From Pontederia crassipes (taxonomy: Eukaryota > Streptophyta > Magnoliopsida > Commelinales > Pontederiaceae), in contig CM060197.1 of the NCBI GenBank assembly GCA_030549335.1, positions 23,076,501 to 23,140,500 of the forward strand: 64,000 nucleotides of DNA, given 5' to 3'. The translations under genes and the position numbers were made by a program. Of this stretch, positions 1 through 12,058 are shown one piece after another. Numbering within the stretch: the stretch's first letter is position 1; each line of letters begins with the position of its first letter. The notes below the pieces were generated by a model. The model was given only the letters and a program-made list of their open reading frames with translations, was not told the origin of the DNA and made no database searches.

Positions 1-620
1 TTTAAGTTCTATATATTAAGGTCAGATGAAAAAAATCACTATAGTTCAATGGAAGTTTAAGGAATTAACCCATATTAAAATCACAAGTCCAAGAAAAGAT
101 CATCCATCATAATTCTTTTGGCCCTAGCTGGCCAATTAGTTTTACCACATTAAGGGCGACGAATGCCCAATGTTCATCACCCCACAAAAAACATGCAAAT
201 AAAGAAGAAGTAAGAAAGGAGCTCAGTTTCTCCTCCCTTTGATTTGTGTTGAAGTCTCAGTTGGGTATCTTCCCAATCCGAACCCTCCTAGCTTGGTTGC
301 CTCTTCCTCTGCTTTATAGTGGAGACAAGGTACCACCTGCCCCTACTTTCCACATGCTCCATTGTCCACATCCGCGTACAAAGTGTAAGAGGAAGCTTCC
401 GTCTTCTATTGCCTTAGAGAATTTGGTCGGTTGATTAAGAGAGCGGAACCCACTCTGTTGTCTGATGTCTATTGCTTGTTGTTCATTGTTTTGGACCACT
501 ACTCTCGCTCACAAATTCGCTTGCGTTCGGGTGGGGTACTTCTTCCATGGATGCCCCCATCTACGGTTGCTTGTTCCAATATGTCTCGGCCTTCTTGGGT
601 TGATACTCTGCATGAGAAAA
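1..620. other. Intergenic stretch, no recognised gene
   Basis: Moderately AT-rich sequence. The only open frames are three or four of 60-75 codons on both strands (for example 246-434 and 431-652 on the plus strand). None shows a motif I recognise, and they overlap each other on opposite strands, so I do not call them genes. Positions 240-650 are less AT-rich than the rest and could be the remnant of a coding or transcribed region, but nothing identifies it. Confidence 0.4.
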
Positions 621-639
621 TATGCGTTAACGACAATAA

Positions 640-785
640 TGTAGTAACATGAAGATCAAATGTCGCTTTTTTCATAAATAGATGTGAGAAAATCATAGAA
701 GTTTCATTTTGACTTTAAAGCGTTCATTCGAGCATGAAAACATAATAAATTATATAGAAAATGCATGCGGAACATAAGTGAATAA
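640..785. repeat. Dispersed repeat copy, related to 58640-58770
   Basis: By eye, this segment and 58640-58770 share an ordered series of short matches in the same orientation: a block around aaatgtc(g/a)cttttt, then gatgtga, then gcatgaaaa, then cgaacata or ggaacata. The second copy lies beside a decayed Gypsy pol region, so this is probably a fragment of the same retroelement family. Neither copy encodes anything recognisable. Confidence 0.4.
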
Positions 786-1529
786 TATACTTAATTTCTC
801 TATATCATATTATGCATCCAAATAATTTCTAAGGCAATGTTTGGTTATGGAATATAGGATGTTGGAATAAGTCATTTTATTCTTTTAACAATGGGTTATC
901 TCTGCTTCACATTTGGTTGACAATTTTATTTTTTATAGTTGTACACTTATAGTCCCGCTCGTGTTTGAATGAGATAATATTCCCGATTCACCATCGTGTA
1001 AAGATGATTCATTCCTTTATGAAATTTATCATGACTAGTGAAGTAATATTCGTCGTGTCTTCTATTCAAATTGAAGAATAGCCTCTGTTACAAGACTATT
1101 GTAATTCAGAAAATAACAATCCGACAAAATTAAATATCCATTGTATGCGGATCCTGTTTGACATTAATACCATGAATAACCATATATTTCACCTCGTTAA
1201 CTACCAAACAGCTCTTAGAGTATCACGAGAAAAAAAAATTGAATTTCAATGAGTTGAAAATGTAAAAGTGAGAAAAAAAAGTATCTTCATTCTAACGTTA
1301 GAAGTTGGCCGCCAATTTCATTTCAATTTTTTGTATGAACTTTGATGTGTTAGAATGTGTCAGTGAAAAGTATCTATTATCGACTCGCGAGACTTTGAAC
1401 CGACTTAAACCACACATTGGAAAAAAAAAGAAAAAATCTTATAATCCATAATTTCTTAGCTGAATTAATTAAATTTCATTAAATCGCTTTATGGTGCTGC
1501 CTGAAAGTGAAAAACAATAGGATGAAAAA
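786..1529. other. AT-rich intergenic stretch, nothing recognised
   Basis: Contains poly-A and poly-T runs and no open frame above 60 codons. I see no inverted terminal repeats or target duplications in it. Confidence 0.4.
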
Positions 1530-1961
1530 ATGATTTTGTCATTGAATGCGAGGAGTATCCAACTTTTGAACGTGGGTTTCAGCAGAAACGCCGCAGCCGC
1601 TGCTCTCTGTCACTCAAACGCAAAAAATCAAACAAAGCAAAGAAAGAAAAAAAAGCTGCTGCTGCTGCTGCAATCCAAAAACCACCTCTCTCCATCGATC
1701 GACGCATCACAAATAAAGACCAACTTGGCCATCAAAGCAGCGCATCGATCGTTAATTTGCAGCACACCTATCTCTCGATTCCCGTGCCGTAGTCCCACTC
1801 CCTCCCTCCAACGTCCCCCTCGTATCTCACTCTCGCCCCCAGCACCCTTGTACTCTGTGTCTGCATTTGCAGAATTGCATGCTCCTCTTGTCTTCACATC
1901 TCTTCCGGACTCTCCTACAATTTTTTTTTTTCAAAAAGAAAACTTATCTATTGTTGCATAA
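1530..1961 (+). other. Pyrimidine-rich exon-like segment, doubtful 143-codon ORF
   Basis: An open frame of 143 codons runs through a C/T-rich stretch that stands out from the AT-rich flanks. The translation is low in complexity (runs of alanine, lysine and leucine from GCC, AAA and CTG tracts) and has no motif I know. An 89-codon frame on the opposite strand covers the same bases. The composition resembles a plant 5' untranslated leader or first exon more than a coding gene. It could be a promoter-proximal fragment of a lost gene. I do not assign a function. Confidence 0.2.
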
Positions 1962-2440
1962 AAAATGATAGTCTTGATACATTGAGGGTGCGGTCTAGAT
2001 GAGACAAAAAGTCGATGACTTAATTATATTCGTGATAAATATACGTTAATTCTTTTCTCTCTTTTTCTTATTAGAAAATGTTGGGCTATGTTTTAAAGTT
2101 AACAAAAAGAGGATCAATGTTTAAAAGTGACAAGAAGATCTAGAGACTTTTATATGATGAAGAAGAATACAAGATGATTAAGAAAAAAAGATATTTTAGA
2201 TCTAAAACTAAAAGATATGTAAAGAGGATTTAAATCTCTCTCCTCTCTCTAAGTGATGTTTTCTTTTGAGATTTTTCTTTCCCTTCTAAATTTAAACATT
2301 GCCTCATTTGTAGTAATATGGGGATCCGCATCCTACCTTGCAGTGCCAATATCCTATGATCCCCTTACACTTCATCCCTTTTTACAAATTTTCAACCATC
2401 AAATTTGTCGAAAATTTTATAAAATTCATTGGAAAATTTG
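1962..2440. other. AT-rich intergenic stretch
   Basis: Nothing recognised apart from one 62-codon frame (2253-2441) without motifs. The last part may already belong to the decayed CACTA element that follows. Confidence 0.35.
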
Positions 2441-2547
2441 ACTTCCGATGAACTCTTTGATGTGATAATGTTATTGGAAAAATACTCATAATTTTTTCGA
2501 TGAACGCATACAAATCGTCAGATGTCAATATTTTTTATGGATTATGT

Positions 2548-3899
2548 TGTCACAAGAACATTCTTCGAAACTTTCGACGGAACTATTCTGTCGGAAGTTC
2601 TGAAGGACGAACGTCCTTCAAAAGTTCCGATGGGTAACCTCGTCGAAAATTAAAAAAAAACAATCGTCTGTGGACGGATTGGCCAAATCTGAACAGACCG
2701 TTAGGCTAGATCCCTGGCGATCATCGAGCTAGATCCAGTCGCAACAGGCCATCGAGATATTCTTTATTATAATTTCAAATATCGATGGTCCTGACCTTCA
2801 GAATTACCGACGGATCAAAATACGTTGGTATTTTGAAAATCTGGATAGTAAAAAAATTTGATATTAAAATATAATCTTATGCCATTTTTTGTTTATATAG
2901 AATTATAATATATTTTATTATAAATTGGAAATTCAATAGTTTTGACATTCAAAATTATTAATGAATAAAAAAATTCATCGATAATTTCGAAAGTTAGGAC
3001 CGTCGAAAACTTTAATATTAAAATATTAATCGTATGTCATTTTTAATTATATATTATAATATATTTATTATAAATTTTCTTTTGGTCCTAACCTTTGAAA
3101 TTACTAATCGTGGAAAATCTTAATATCAAAATGTTAATGGTATGTCATTTTTTAATTATATAATATTATAATATATTTTGTTATAAATTTGTTTTTTGAT
3201 GGTCCTAGCCTTGCGGAAGTACTGACGGATTAAAAATGTCGATAATTTTGAAGTCTAGGACCATCAAAAACTTTAATATTAAAATATTAATCATATGTCA
3301 AATTTCAATTATATAGTATTATAATATATTTTATTATAATTTTGAACTTCGACGGTCCTCTTCTTCGGAATTACTGATAAATCAAAATTTATCGATAATT
3401 CTAAAGGTTAGGATTGTCGAAAACATTAATATTAATCGTATATTATTTTTTAATTATATAGTATTATAATATATTTTATAATAAATTTGAATTATGATGG
3501 TCCTGATGTTTGAAATTACCAACGTATTTTAATATGTTGATAATTCCAAAGGTCAAGACCATCAGAAACCTTAATATTATAATATTAATCATATATAATA
3601 TAATTAAAATGTCATATGATTAATATTTTAATGTTAAGATTCCCAACGATTTTGAACTTCTCAATTACCATCGGATTAAATTTCGTCGGTAATTCCGAAG
3701 GATTGGATCGTCGAAAAATGTCGACGGGTTTCTTGTCGTCGATACTAACGACCCATCGGTAATTTGGAAGGATATTTTTTCTATCATAAATTTCGTCAAA
3801 AATGCGAAGGATTTTAACCCCTCAGAAATTGGTCATCGGAAATACACAATTTTCTTGTAGTATTACAAAATCTCACAAATATGTAATTTTCTTGTAGTG
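2548..3899. mobile_element. Decayed, non-coding CACTA-type element
   Basis: The right end, ttttcttgtagtg at 3887-3899, is the exact complement of the canonical plant CACTA terminus cactacaagaaaa. A second near-copy (ttttcttgtagta) lies at 3850-3862. The proposed left end near 2548-2560 retains only acaagaa, so that boundary is weak and could lie further left, towards 2440. Between the ends are many copies of a motif of the cgacggtcc and ggaccgtcga type in both orientations, as expected for subterminal transposase-binding repeats. I found no matching 3-bp target duplication and no coding region. This is probably a non-autonomous, degraded copy. Confidence 0.55.
2865..3640. repeat. Tandem repeats of about 140-150 bp inside the CACTA relict
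   Basis: Five to six diverged copies each contain, in order, attaatcgtatgtca, an AT block with tattataatatattttatt, then a gacggtcc motif and its complement around a ttaccgacgg core. Copies start near 2870, 3027, 3135, 3284, 3431 and 3582. The paired gacggtcc and ggaccgtc motifs within each unit can fold into stem-loops. Confidence 0.55.
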
Positions 3900-3959
3900 T
3901 CACCGACTCCCAACAATCTTTTATTTCTGACAAAATGACTGTCAAGTTATATGTGTAGA

Positions 3960-5830
3960 TGGAAAATTTTCGTAATTAGGCAGATCATTACCTTCCCCAT
4001 TCATCCTCACTTGTCAAGTACAATTAGGTCATTCGGTTGTGTTAGTCCATTCGTCATCACATAATCATAATAAAATATGATTTTTTATTAATTATAGCGG
4101 AAAAATATCACCATTAAAGAGATAAAATGGTCTTTCAATTAATGCGGAAAACTTTGTTAAAACATTAAAATAACGTTATAGAATTGAAAACACATTTAAA
4201 CATCATCACTAATAGCAATTAAAATAATTGAAAAACTATAGTCAAACGTCTCTTTGAAAATATAATCAAAATACTTCTAAAACATAAAGACTTTAAGATT
4301 TCTAGACCAGTGTGCAATCTTTATTGTCATGAGATGAGCCTCCATCCATCCAATCACTGTGCACCTACACGGGACCAGGATGCAGGTGTTTCTCCGGTTA
4401 GAGTATATAAAGGACATGCATGTGATGCTATGATCCTATATAAAATACTATATGATATGCATCATCATCTTAGAAAATAATATGCATGTCATGTACTTAA
4501 CATATGATCTACATGTCATTCAATCATATCATTTCTATTATCATGCAATAATATAAAGCATGGAGGGACATAGTATGGACATTCATTTAATTATCAATTC
4601 AATCTCTAGGCACATAAGTGAAGTTAACTTACCATAACCATATGCCTCCATAACTTTTCTTAGGTTGCTTCATAACCCTTCCGGACTTTTACTTTCGTGG
4701 GACATCATTTCCATTCAACCGATCATTGGCCCTTTTATTAAGGTTATATCTTTCGATAGCTGAGATTTATGTCGTTGCCCTCTCAATAGGACTTTGGAGA
4801 TAATGCTCTGCTCTCGTCCTAAGGCAACATAAGAATGCAGTCACTATTTGTCGATGTGTGTAACAATCATTCTGGACTCTCGCCCGAAGACGACATCGGA
4901 ATGACATATCGTTGTCAATGAATGTAAGGATCATTCTGGGTAAAAATATGATAAAGGCTCATAACATCATCGACAACTGAGTTCATTATGCTTTTCAATC
5001 AACAAATAATTACATCGTTCAATCTTCATGTTTTAACCTAGTTATGTGGGAAACAAGCATATACGTGTGTCTAAGTTATTATACAATCAACAAACATCAA
5101 TACATATCATTAATACTTTGAAAATAATATTTAATATATCATATACAATTTATGTTGATGGTCATGACCGTGAAAGGGGTTGTCACGGCCGTGACAGAAC
5201 CATGATTAAACACCCTTCTGTCACGGCCATGCCTTGACATAGTCATGGTCGTGCCGGGCAATCTTCATGGTCGTGACATTATCTATCACGGACGTGATAG
5301 AATTCCAATTTTGGACGTTCTTCGGTCCTTATGTCACGGCGTGACGGGTGCGTCACGGCTATGACAAAACTCAAGAGTTTCGTCGCCCAGCCTGATTTTT
5401 CATGATTTTTTTATCCAAAACTTTGGGAAATTCAATATACATCATAAAGAATGATACATACATGTTTTCTGGGCAATATAGGATCAAAAGAACATAAAAA
5501 ATGCAAAAACATTCAATTCCTAGATCTAGGGTTCATCCATAAATCATGAACATCAGGAAGAGCATGAACCATAATAACAAATCTAATCCTAATCTTGCAT
5601 ATGGTATAGATCTAATGTTTTTAATGAAAAGCATCATCATCATAGTCCAATATGAGAACATGGTGTTCTCATACTCTCAATCTATTCATAAAACCATTGA
5701 AAGAGGAGAGAGGGAGATTGAATTCGGATGAGTGATATGAATGGAATCGCTCATGCCAAAACAGAGTAGTGATTTCTTCGACAGTCGATTTACCGGACAA
5801 GTGGGACTAAATTATAGGGCTAAAAAAATA
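3960..5830. repeat. LTR-like retroelement fragment (family copy also at 54919-55430)
   Basis: Positions about 4010-4510 match 54919-55430 over roughly 500 bp by eye, with shared blocks such as cacataatcataataaaata, agcgga, gaattgaaaacacat, atatgatatgcatcatcat and atgcatgtcatgt. The 54919 copy starts with TGTAACATCCC, a typical LTR head, which points to a retroelement LTR. This copy has no clear TG...CA ends or target duplication. Only short frames without motifs occur here. Confidence 0.45.
5150..5370. repeat. Array of imperfect gtcacggccgtgac palindromes
   Basis: About nine occurrences of gtcacgg, ccgtgac or close variants (ggtcatgaccgtgaaag, gtcacggccgtgac, ggtcgtgacatt, cacggacgtgat, gtcacggcgtgacggg) are packed into about 220 bp. 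Each is a near-palindrome spaced by 10-30 bp. They lie within an LTR-like fragment. Role unknown. Confidence 0.6.
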
Positions 5831-7028
5831 GATAAAGTTTAATGAGAAATGACTTTTCACTTCTAAAAATTTGTTCCACCCATGCCAGTTCCACTCCAAA
5901 TTATTACAACCAAAACTTGCATAACCAATAAATTAATACCATACAAAGTTTATCTGATTTACCTTTTCTTTTGTTCTTTTGATGACTATTCGACCATTAA
6001 CGGAGTTAATTATTAAATTTACGTAAAATTGCACATACAGACACACACATATATATTCTTATTTTAATATTTTAGTTTCTTATGATCAATTATTAGTCAT
6101 ACTTATTGCTATTGATTAGTTAATTAGATTTCTAAGTTAATATATCAATTTTGTAGAGTGATTAGTTTTAAAATACATGATTATAATTAATAATTTTATT
6201 TGATATTACCAATTGACATGATAAATAACTAATGGAGAATCAAATTCATATGATTTATAAACTTATATAAATTTGCAGAGTAATTAATAATTTAATAATA
6301 TATAATTTAATTTATCTTAAATTTAATATGAACTGATGCTTTGTAGACTTCATTTTCGTTTAAATTTAAGTTAGTTTAATTTGCTTTTGTTAAATTGAGC
6401 GATGCCAATTTGTATGAAAAAATTAAAAAATGACATAGTTTAGGAACTCATAAAAATAAGTTTGTAGTTTTGAGTTAGATGTGAAAAATCGTAATAGGTT
6501 ATAGGTGATTTGTGAAAATAATCATATTCTAAAAGTGAATATATTCGTATTCTATCTTATGTTTATTAATTTCAAAAGAATAAAAAAATAAAATTATAAT
6601 GTTTTATACTTAAAACATTCTATTATAAATAATTGCTATTTTTATTATAAAAAATATAAAAATCATGATATAATAATATGTTGTTAAAAAATGAAAAAAA
6701 TATAGTCAAGAAAAAGAAAAAGAGGTGGAATAAAGATATTCGTGCCATTTAGAAGAATACATATATTCTTTTTGACGTTTGAGCAAAATATTCATATTCT
6801 AACTCGTGTTTTTCTATATTATCAAATTATGACGATATTTTAACGTTTATTCTCAAACTCGAATGACCCCTAAAAATTGGAAAAGTGAGAAACCACCTCA
6901 AAACTCGTGAAAACACCATTTTTAATCTTACAAAAAAGAATATATATATTCCTTCGAAACGTCAGAATATTTCTATTCAAAGCTTTTTAAATTTCTTCAA
7001 TCATATTTTATTTTTTATAATTTTTCAT

Positions 7029-7030
<2 letters not shown>
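5831..7030. other. AT-rich intergenic stretch, no gene
   Basis: Very AT-rich, with homopolymer runs and short frames only. The 65-codon frame ending at 7082 is created by the microsatellite that follows and is not a gene. Confidence 0.4.

Positions 7031-7080
<50 letters not shown>
7031..7080. repeat. (ATT)n microsatellite, about 17 units
   Basis: An uninterrupted att trinucleotide run of about 50 bp. It is a likely length-polymorphic marker. Confidence 0.95.
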
Positions 7081-7081
<1 letters not shown>

Positions 7082-8795
7082 ACAAACATCTATTATGTAC
7101 AATAAAATATTATATTTACAAATTATATTCTCTATGAGCCAAACATAAGCCAGAATAAAAATGAACTTACTTTTTAAAAAATACACTATTACATTAGTTT
7201 ATTCCATTTAAACATGGCAGAGCAAAATCGAGTTCTAGCATGGATCCACGGTCTTAGTTGGGGATAAAAAAAATGAGAATCATTACCGGACCTAATCTGG
7301 TCGGTTTTGGCACGGGGTCGGATCCGAAAAAATTAAGAATAAAACTGGGAATGTAACAAAAAAAATCAATTAAAATTAAATAATTTCATATTATTAAAAT
7401 TAAATTCGAATTTATATAAGTTAATACATTATTATAATTATATTTTAGTTATGAATTGAGAATTGAACTGGGAACTTAACCTATAATTGAACCGGGTTTA
7501 GGTATATCATATTAGAATATTTTAAGATTGGATGAACCGAAGATGTAATTATAATATACTAGTCCTAAATTATGTGCGATGCACGGACGACGAATATTAT
7601 GAATATTAAATAGTATATAATTATTATAAAAAGATGATCGATATTATAAAAAATGTAATACATAACTGTAATATTATAATTTTTAATAATTATCAAAATT
7701 AATTTATTATCACTTAAATGTGACAAATAGGTAAAGATCAAATTTTGCTCGGTCCGACACGCGACATTCATGAAATTCTATCGAGCTAGTCTTGCTCGAC
7801 ACGAGCTCCGTCCGAGTACAATAGTTGGGTTAGACTCGGGTTAAATCATGTCGGAATGCCTAGTAAGATGCTAAGCATGATCTGACATTGGACCAAGGAA
7901 TCAGGCATAATCCGATGAACACATTATTTATTATTAATTTATTTTTATTATATATTTACATATTTAATAATATGTTATAACTATATTATATATAAAAAGT
8001 TTATTATATATCTAATATTCATAATACCATATATTATATTATCTTTTAATATCATATAGTATAATACTTTAATATTTTTATTAATACAAATTAACTTTGG
8101 ATAAAAGAAATGAATCGTTCGACTCGGCATGACCCAACTCGACTAACTCGATTGAGTCATACACTTGATCAATTCAACATGACACAACTTATTTTTAAAA
8201 TGAATTATGTCACAATCAAACACGATTTGATGAATCCGAGTTAGATACCTTATTTTAATTAATTGTATTTCTCTCTCTCCTCCCTCTTTCTCTTTCCACC
8301 GTGCAGCCAATACCTTATTTATATTTGTAGGCTTAATTTTATGTTTTTTTTTGTTTAAACTCCTCATATATTATCACCTTATTTAACAAATCTCGTAAGA
8401 TTAGTTTTATATTATTACCTTAGTTAACAATTATTGTTAGATTAATTTTACCTTTTAGATTTAAAATTTCTTAAATTAGTTAAATTTTATTAATTGAATT
8501 TTTAATAAAAAACACATGTCATTAATATACGATGCAACTTGTCATGCTCTTATGTTTCATATTTTTATTTTTGCTTATATATATTATTTTAAAATAGATA
8601 AATTTAATATATTATAATTATATTTTATTTTAATTGAATGGAGTCTAGTGTTTTAGTGATGAAGACTCATAACCGAACCATATTCCGATCCAATTACATA
8701 CCGGCTTCATATCGATCGTGCTCACTCCTAAGTTTAAAAATAATCTCTGACCGAACTAGGTACTCTGATTTATAATCAGTACACAACCAAAAAAA
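7081..8795. other. AT-rich intergenic stretch with degraded repeat texture
   Basis: No gene recognised. Positions 7240-7560 and 7740-8250 contain scattered motifs such as gaaccgggt, ctcggtccga and cgactcgg that recall degraded transposon ends, but I could not define element boundaries. Short open frames (7565-7771 and 8143-8367, minus strand) are AT-rich and without motifs. Confidence 0.35.
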
Positions 8796-8799
8796 ACTC

Positions 8800-8817
8800 A
8801 TATATATATATATATAT
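8800..8817. repeat. (AT)n microsatellite
   Basis: Nine at dinucleotide units in a row, about 1 kb upstream of the CYP78A start codon. Confidence 0.85.
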
Positions 8818-8859
8818 GCGTATATAAACATTAGTAGTGCAATAATTAATCCAAGCATT

Positions 8860-9480
8860 GATTCTTTGAACGGGGGGATGTCCATGACAGAAAGGAGCTC
8901 TGGATTGGCTGCACGCGGCAGAGATCGTATCACTCTCCTTATTATATTTTTGCTCACTCGACGTCGGCATCAATCCCATCATTCGGGTCCGTCCAAAATT
9001 TTAATGGCCCGTTCAGATGTGCAGCTGTACGGCTTGGACCATCCAGTCGCCGTCACTGTTTGCCTTTAGACCACCCTCCTCCTGTTCGACCGGCCCGGAA
9101 CCGGCTTCCTCTTCGGACCCTTGGACCATCACCATCGCCACGACTCTGACGGCCGCGACGGCGTTCGCCAGTCGATCCGACGGCTGCGAGTTCTCCGTGG
9201 TCCTGGGCCATCCGACACCGTCCGATCGCATCTCCTCCGCCCCATTCTTCGACGTTAGTGCTGGAGAAGAGGACAATTCGGCGCACGTGCCGCATCTGCT
9301 GCCTCTCTCCCCGTCGCGCCACTTGTCCCCGTCCGCAAAATCGACTGCTGCCGCGTAGAAATCCTTCGGTGCGGGAGTTCCACGGCAGACGGCTGTTCGA
9401 ATAGGGCTATTCGCCGTTCGATCATCGGTAATCGATTGATCCGACGGTTCCACGAGTCGGATACCGCATATTCCACTTTT
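8860..9480. promoter_or_regulatory. GC-rich island upstream of CYP78A
   Basis: About 600 bp are much richer in G+C and CpG than the flanks. Open frames of 65-146 codons exist on both strands (for example 9017-9358 plus and 9013-9453 minus), but they overlap one another and show no motif, which suggests composition rather than coding. The position, 350-970 bp upstream of the P450 start codon, fits a promoter-distal CpG-rich region. A lost exon of another gene is an alternative. Confidence 0.3.
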
Positions 9481-9663
9481 TTTTAATCTCTCACGTCGTT
9501 CTTAAAGTCATCAACATAAATATCGTGGTGTGCGGGGCGAATAAAGCAGTTTAACCGTTGGGGTTAAAACGACAAAAAAAGACAACGTAACCGCAGTCAA
9601 ATTTTAAACCTCTCAACTTTTTCAAGGGTGGGGCTCGAACGCTGCGCCTTGAAGCCTCCTTCG

Positions 9664-9672
9664 TATATATAA
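9664..9672 (+). promoter_or_regulatory. TATA box of CYP78A
   Basis: TATATATAA followed by GC-rich sequence lies 159 bp upstream of the first in-frame ATG (9831). Transcription would start roughly 25-35 bp downstream, near 9695-9705, giving a 5' leader of about 130 nt. A pyrimidine-rich stretch at 9680-9713 is compatible with that. Confidence 0.6.
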
Positions 9673-9830
9673 GCGCGCGCCACCTTCTTCCCTCGCTCAC
9701 CACTTCCCCCCTCTGAGACCGGCCACAGAGCTTGTTTGTTGCCATCGGAAAATCGCCTTGACTCCCTTGGAGCTTGTAGTGTTTTCCACTCGAAACATCC
9801 CCGGAAGGCCTCCTTCCGACCGCCACGGCG

Positions 9831-12058
9831 ATGTCCGCGACCTCCTCCGAGGCGCCCATGGACACCTCCGCCCTCCTTTTCCTCCTGCTCCCCTTCACCC
9901 CGTTCTCCGCGTTCCTTATCCTCGCGCTAATCGCCCTCTCTGCCGTTTTCCTCTTCCCAGGAGGCGTCGCCTGGGCGCTCTCCCGTGCGGCGTCACTCCA
10001 CCTCTCCCGCCGCCTCATCCCAGGCCCGTCCGGTCCCGCTGTCCTCGCCTTCGCTGGCCCCGCTGCCCACCGCGCCCTCGCCCGGCTCGCCGCTACGTGT
10101 GGCGCCCTCGACCTCATGGCTTTCTCAGTGGGGTGCACCCGCTTCGTCGTCTCGAGCCGCCCGAGTACCGCGCGGGAACTTCTGAACAGCCCCGCCTTCG
10201 CTGACCGCCCCATTAAGGAGTCCGCCTACGAGCTTCTCTTCCACCGCGCCATGGGGTTCGCCCCCTCAGGTGAGTACTGGCGCACCCTCCGGAGGATCTC
10301 CGCCACCCACCTCTTCAGCCCCCGCCGCGTTGCTGCGTCCGGAGAAAGGCTGAGGTCTATCGGCGACGGCATGGTGGCCGAGGTTGCTGCACTTATGCAG
10401 AGCCATGGCGTGGTCGAGATCAAACGGGTGCTGCATTACGGATCCTTGACCAGCGTCATGGACATCGTCTTCGGCAAAAGATTCGATTTTGCCAAGGGCG
10501 AAGGTGAGGAGCTTGAAGGGCTCGTAAGGGAAGGCTATGAACTGCTCGGAGCGTTCAACTGGAGCGACCACGTTCCCCTGCTCGGGTGGCTGGACGTGCA
10601 AGGCCTGCGCAGAAGGTGCAGGAGGCTGGTTAGCAGAGTTAACTCCTTCGTCGGCGGAATAATTGAAGAGCACCGGCAGCGCCGCCAAAGGTTATCAATG
10701 AGTAGAGCTGCCGCGGCCGCCACCGCTGGTGGCGGTGTTAGTGTGAAGGAGGATGGATCTGGGGACTTCGTGGACGTACTGCTCGATATGGATGACGAAG
10801 AAAAGCTCTCCGACTCTGACATGATTGCTGTTCTCTGGGTAAATCAAGCCCCTTCTCCGCTTCATATATCATTAACTTCATGTATAATATATATGTTTAG
10901 ACCTCCATTGATGTGAAGGCATGCTTTCTATTTTCTATCGTCATGCATGCATGCTTGTTTTAGCTGCCTCTTGTCACCAGCTAGCTGTGTTGTTTCTAGA
11001 ACTTATTGCCAAATGCACGGCAAGTGCCAACGATCTGAACTAGAAAGATAGAGGAAAAAGAGATGACTTCGCTGCAACTACGTTCCTTCTGCAGTGTCCG
11101 GTTCTAGCAAAGTGCTTGGTTCTATGCACATTAAAGTGGTATAAGACACACCAGTGCTGTCTGCTAATGGAAGCAGTATATATTTCTCGCTTTCCTAATG
11201 ATGCAGGTGTTAGTTGAGCTCGATTTGGAATTTAGCTGTTCTTGTATCCGTGCGTTCATTCACTGTCTTCATTCTTTCTTTTCTGCTCGGACGACATATA
11301 TTCCTTAGGCTTGATTTGTGATTGCAGAAGCATCTGATGCATGTCTTTTATTGTCTCCGAATCATCAACTTTGTTATTGCTCATGGGTCATTTTTTAAGC
11401 ATACTTTTTATTTTTTTTCCTTTCTCCCTTTTGCATGGGAATTTGTAAAATGTTACAGGAGATGATCTTTAGGGGAACCGATACAGTGGCCATCCTCATG
11501 GAGTGGGTCATGGCCAGGATGATCCTCCACCCTGGCATCCAATCGAAGGCGCAGGCTGAGATCGACGACGTCGTGGGGACTTCTCGTCGGATCTCCGACG
11601 CGGACGTCTCCAACCTCCCTTACCTGCAAGCCATCGTGAAAGAGACGCTGAGGATGCACCCTCCTGGTCCGCTCCTGTCGTGGGCGCGCCTCGCCATCCA
11701 GGACGCGAACGTCGGGCATCACTTCGTGCCCGCGGGAACCACCGCCATTGTCAACATGTGGGCGATAACTCATGATGAGTCCGTCTGGGCGGTGCCGAAT
11801 GAGTTCAAACCTGAGCGCTTCATGGAGGAGGACGTGAGCGTTCTGGGTTCTGATCTGAGGCTCGCGCCGTTCGGTTCGGGGAGGAGGGTCTGCCCTGGGA
11901 AGGCCATGGCGCTGGCCACTGTGCACCTCTGGCTGGCCCAGCTGCTGCAGAGCTTCAAATGGATGTCCACTGAGGCAGGCGTGGATCTCTCAGAGTGCTT
12001 GAAGATGTCCCTTGAAATGGAGAAGCCTTTGCTCTGCAAAGCCGTTCCAAGGTGTTGA
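9831..12058 (+). CDS. CYP78A: CYP78A-family cytochrome P450 (two exons)
   Basis: Exon 1 is 9831-10838 and exon 2 is 11459-12058, joined in phase 0, giving 535 residues, a normal length for the family. An N-terminal hydrophobic anchor (about residues 13-50) is followed by the proline hinge PGPSGP (64-69), the C-helix WRTLRR (150-155), the oxygen-binding I-helix FRGTDT (340-345), the K-helix ETLR (398-401), PERF (454-457) and the haem loop [10 protein letters not shown] (474-483, ligand Cys481). All P450 signatures are present and there is no frameshift. An intron just before EMIFRGTDT is typical of CYP78A. Known members sit in the ER membrane, can hydroxylate fatty acids in vitro, and control organ and seed size through an unidentified mobile signal (KLUH/CYP78A5, PLA1/CYP78A11). 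The sub-member cannot be fixed here. ATG 9831 is chosen as the first in frame; ATG 9858 is an alternative that keeps the anchor. Confidence 0.93.
10839..11458 (+). other. Single intron of CYP78A
   Basis: A 620-bp intron runs from tgg|gtaaat to ttacag|gag, with a T-rich tract before the acceptor (around 11404-11430). It is AT-rich against the GC-rich exons. I see no inserted element in it. Confidence 0.9.

Noticed and set aside
9013-9453. 146-codon minus-strand frame and 113-codon plus-strand frame upstream of CYP78A
   Set aside because: They overlap each other, have no motif or splice context, and GC-rich sequence explains their length.
9551-10213. 220-codon minus-strand frame over the CYP78A first exon
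   Set aside because: Antisense shadow of the P450 exon. The arginine- and alanine-rich composition comes from the GC-rich coding strand.
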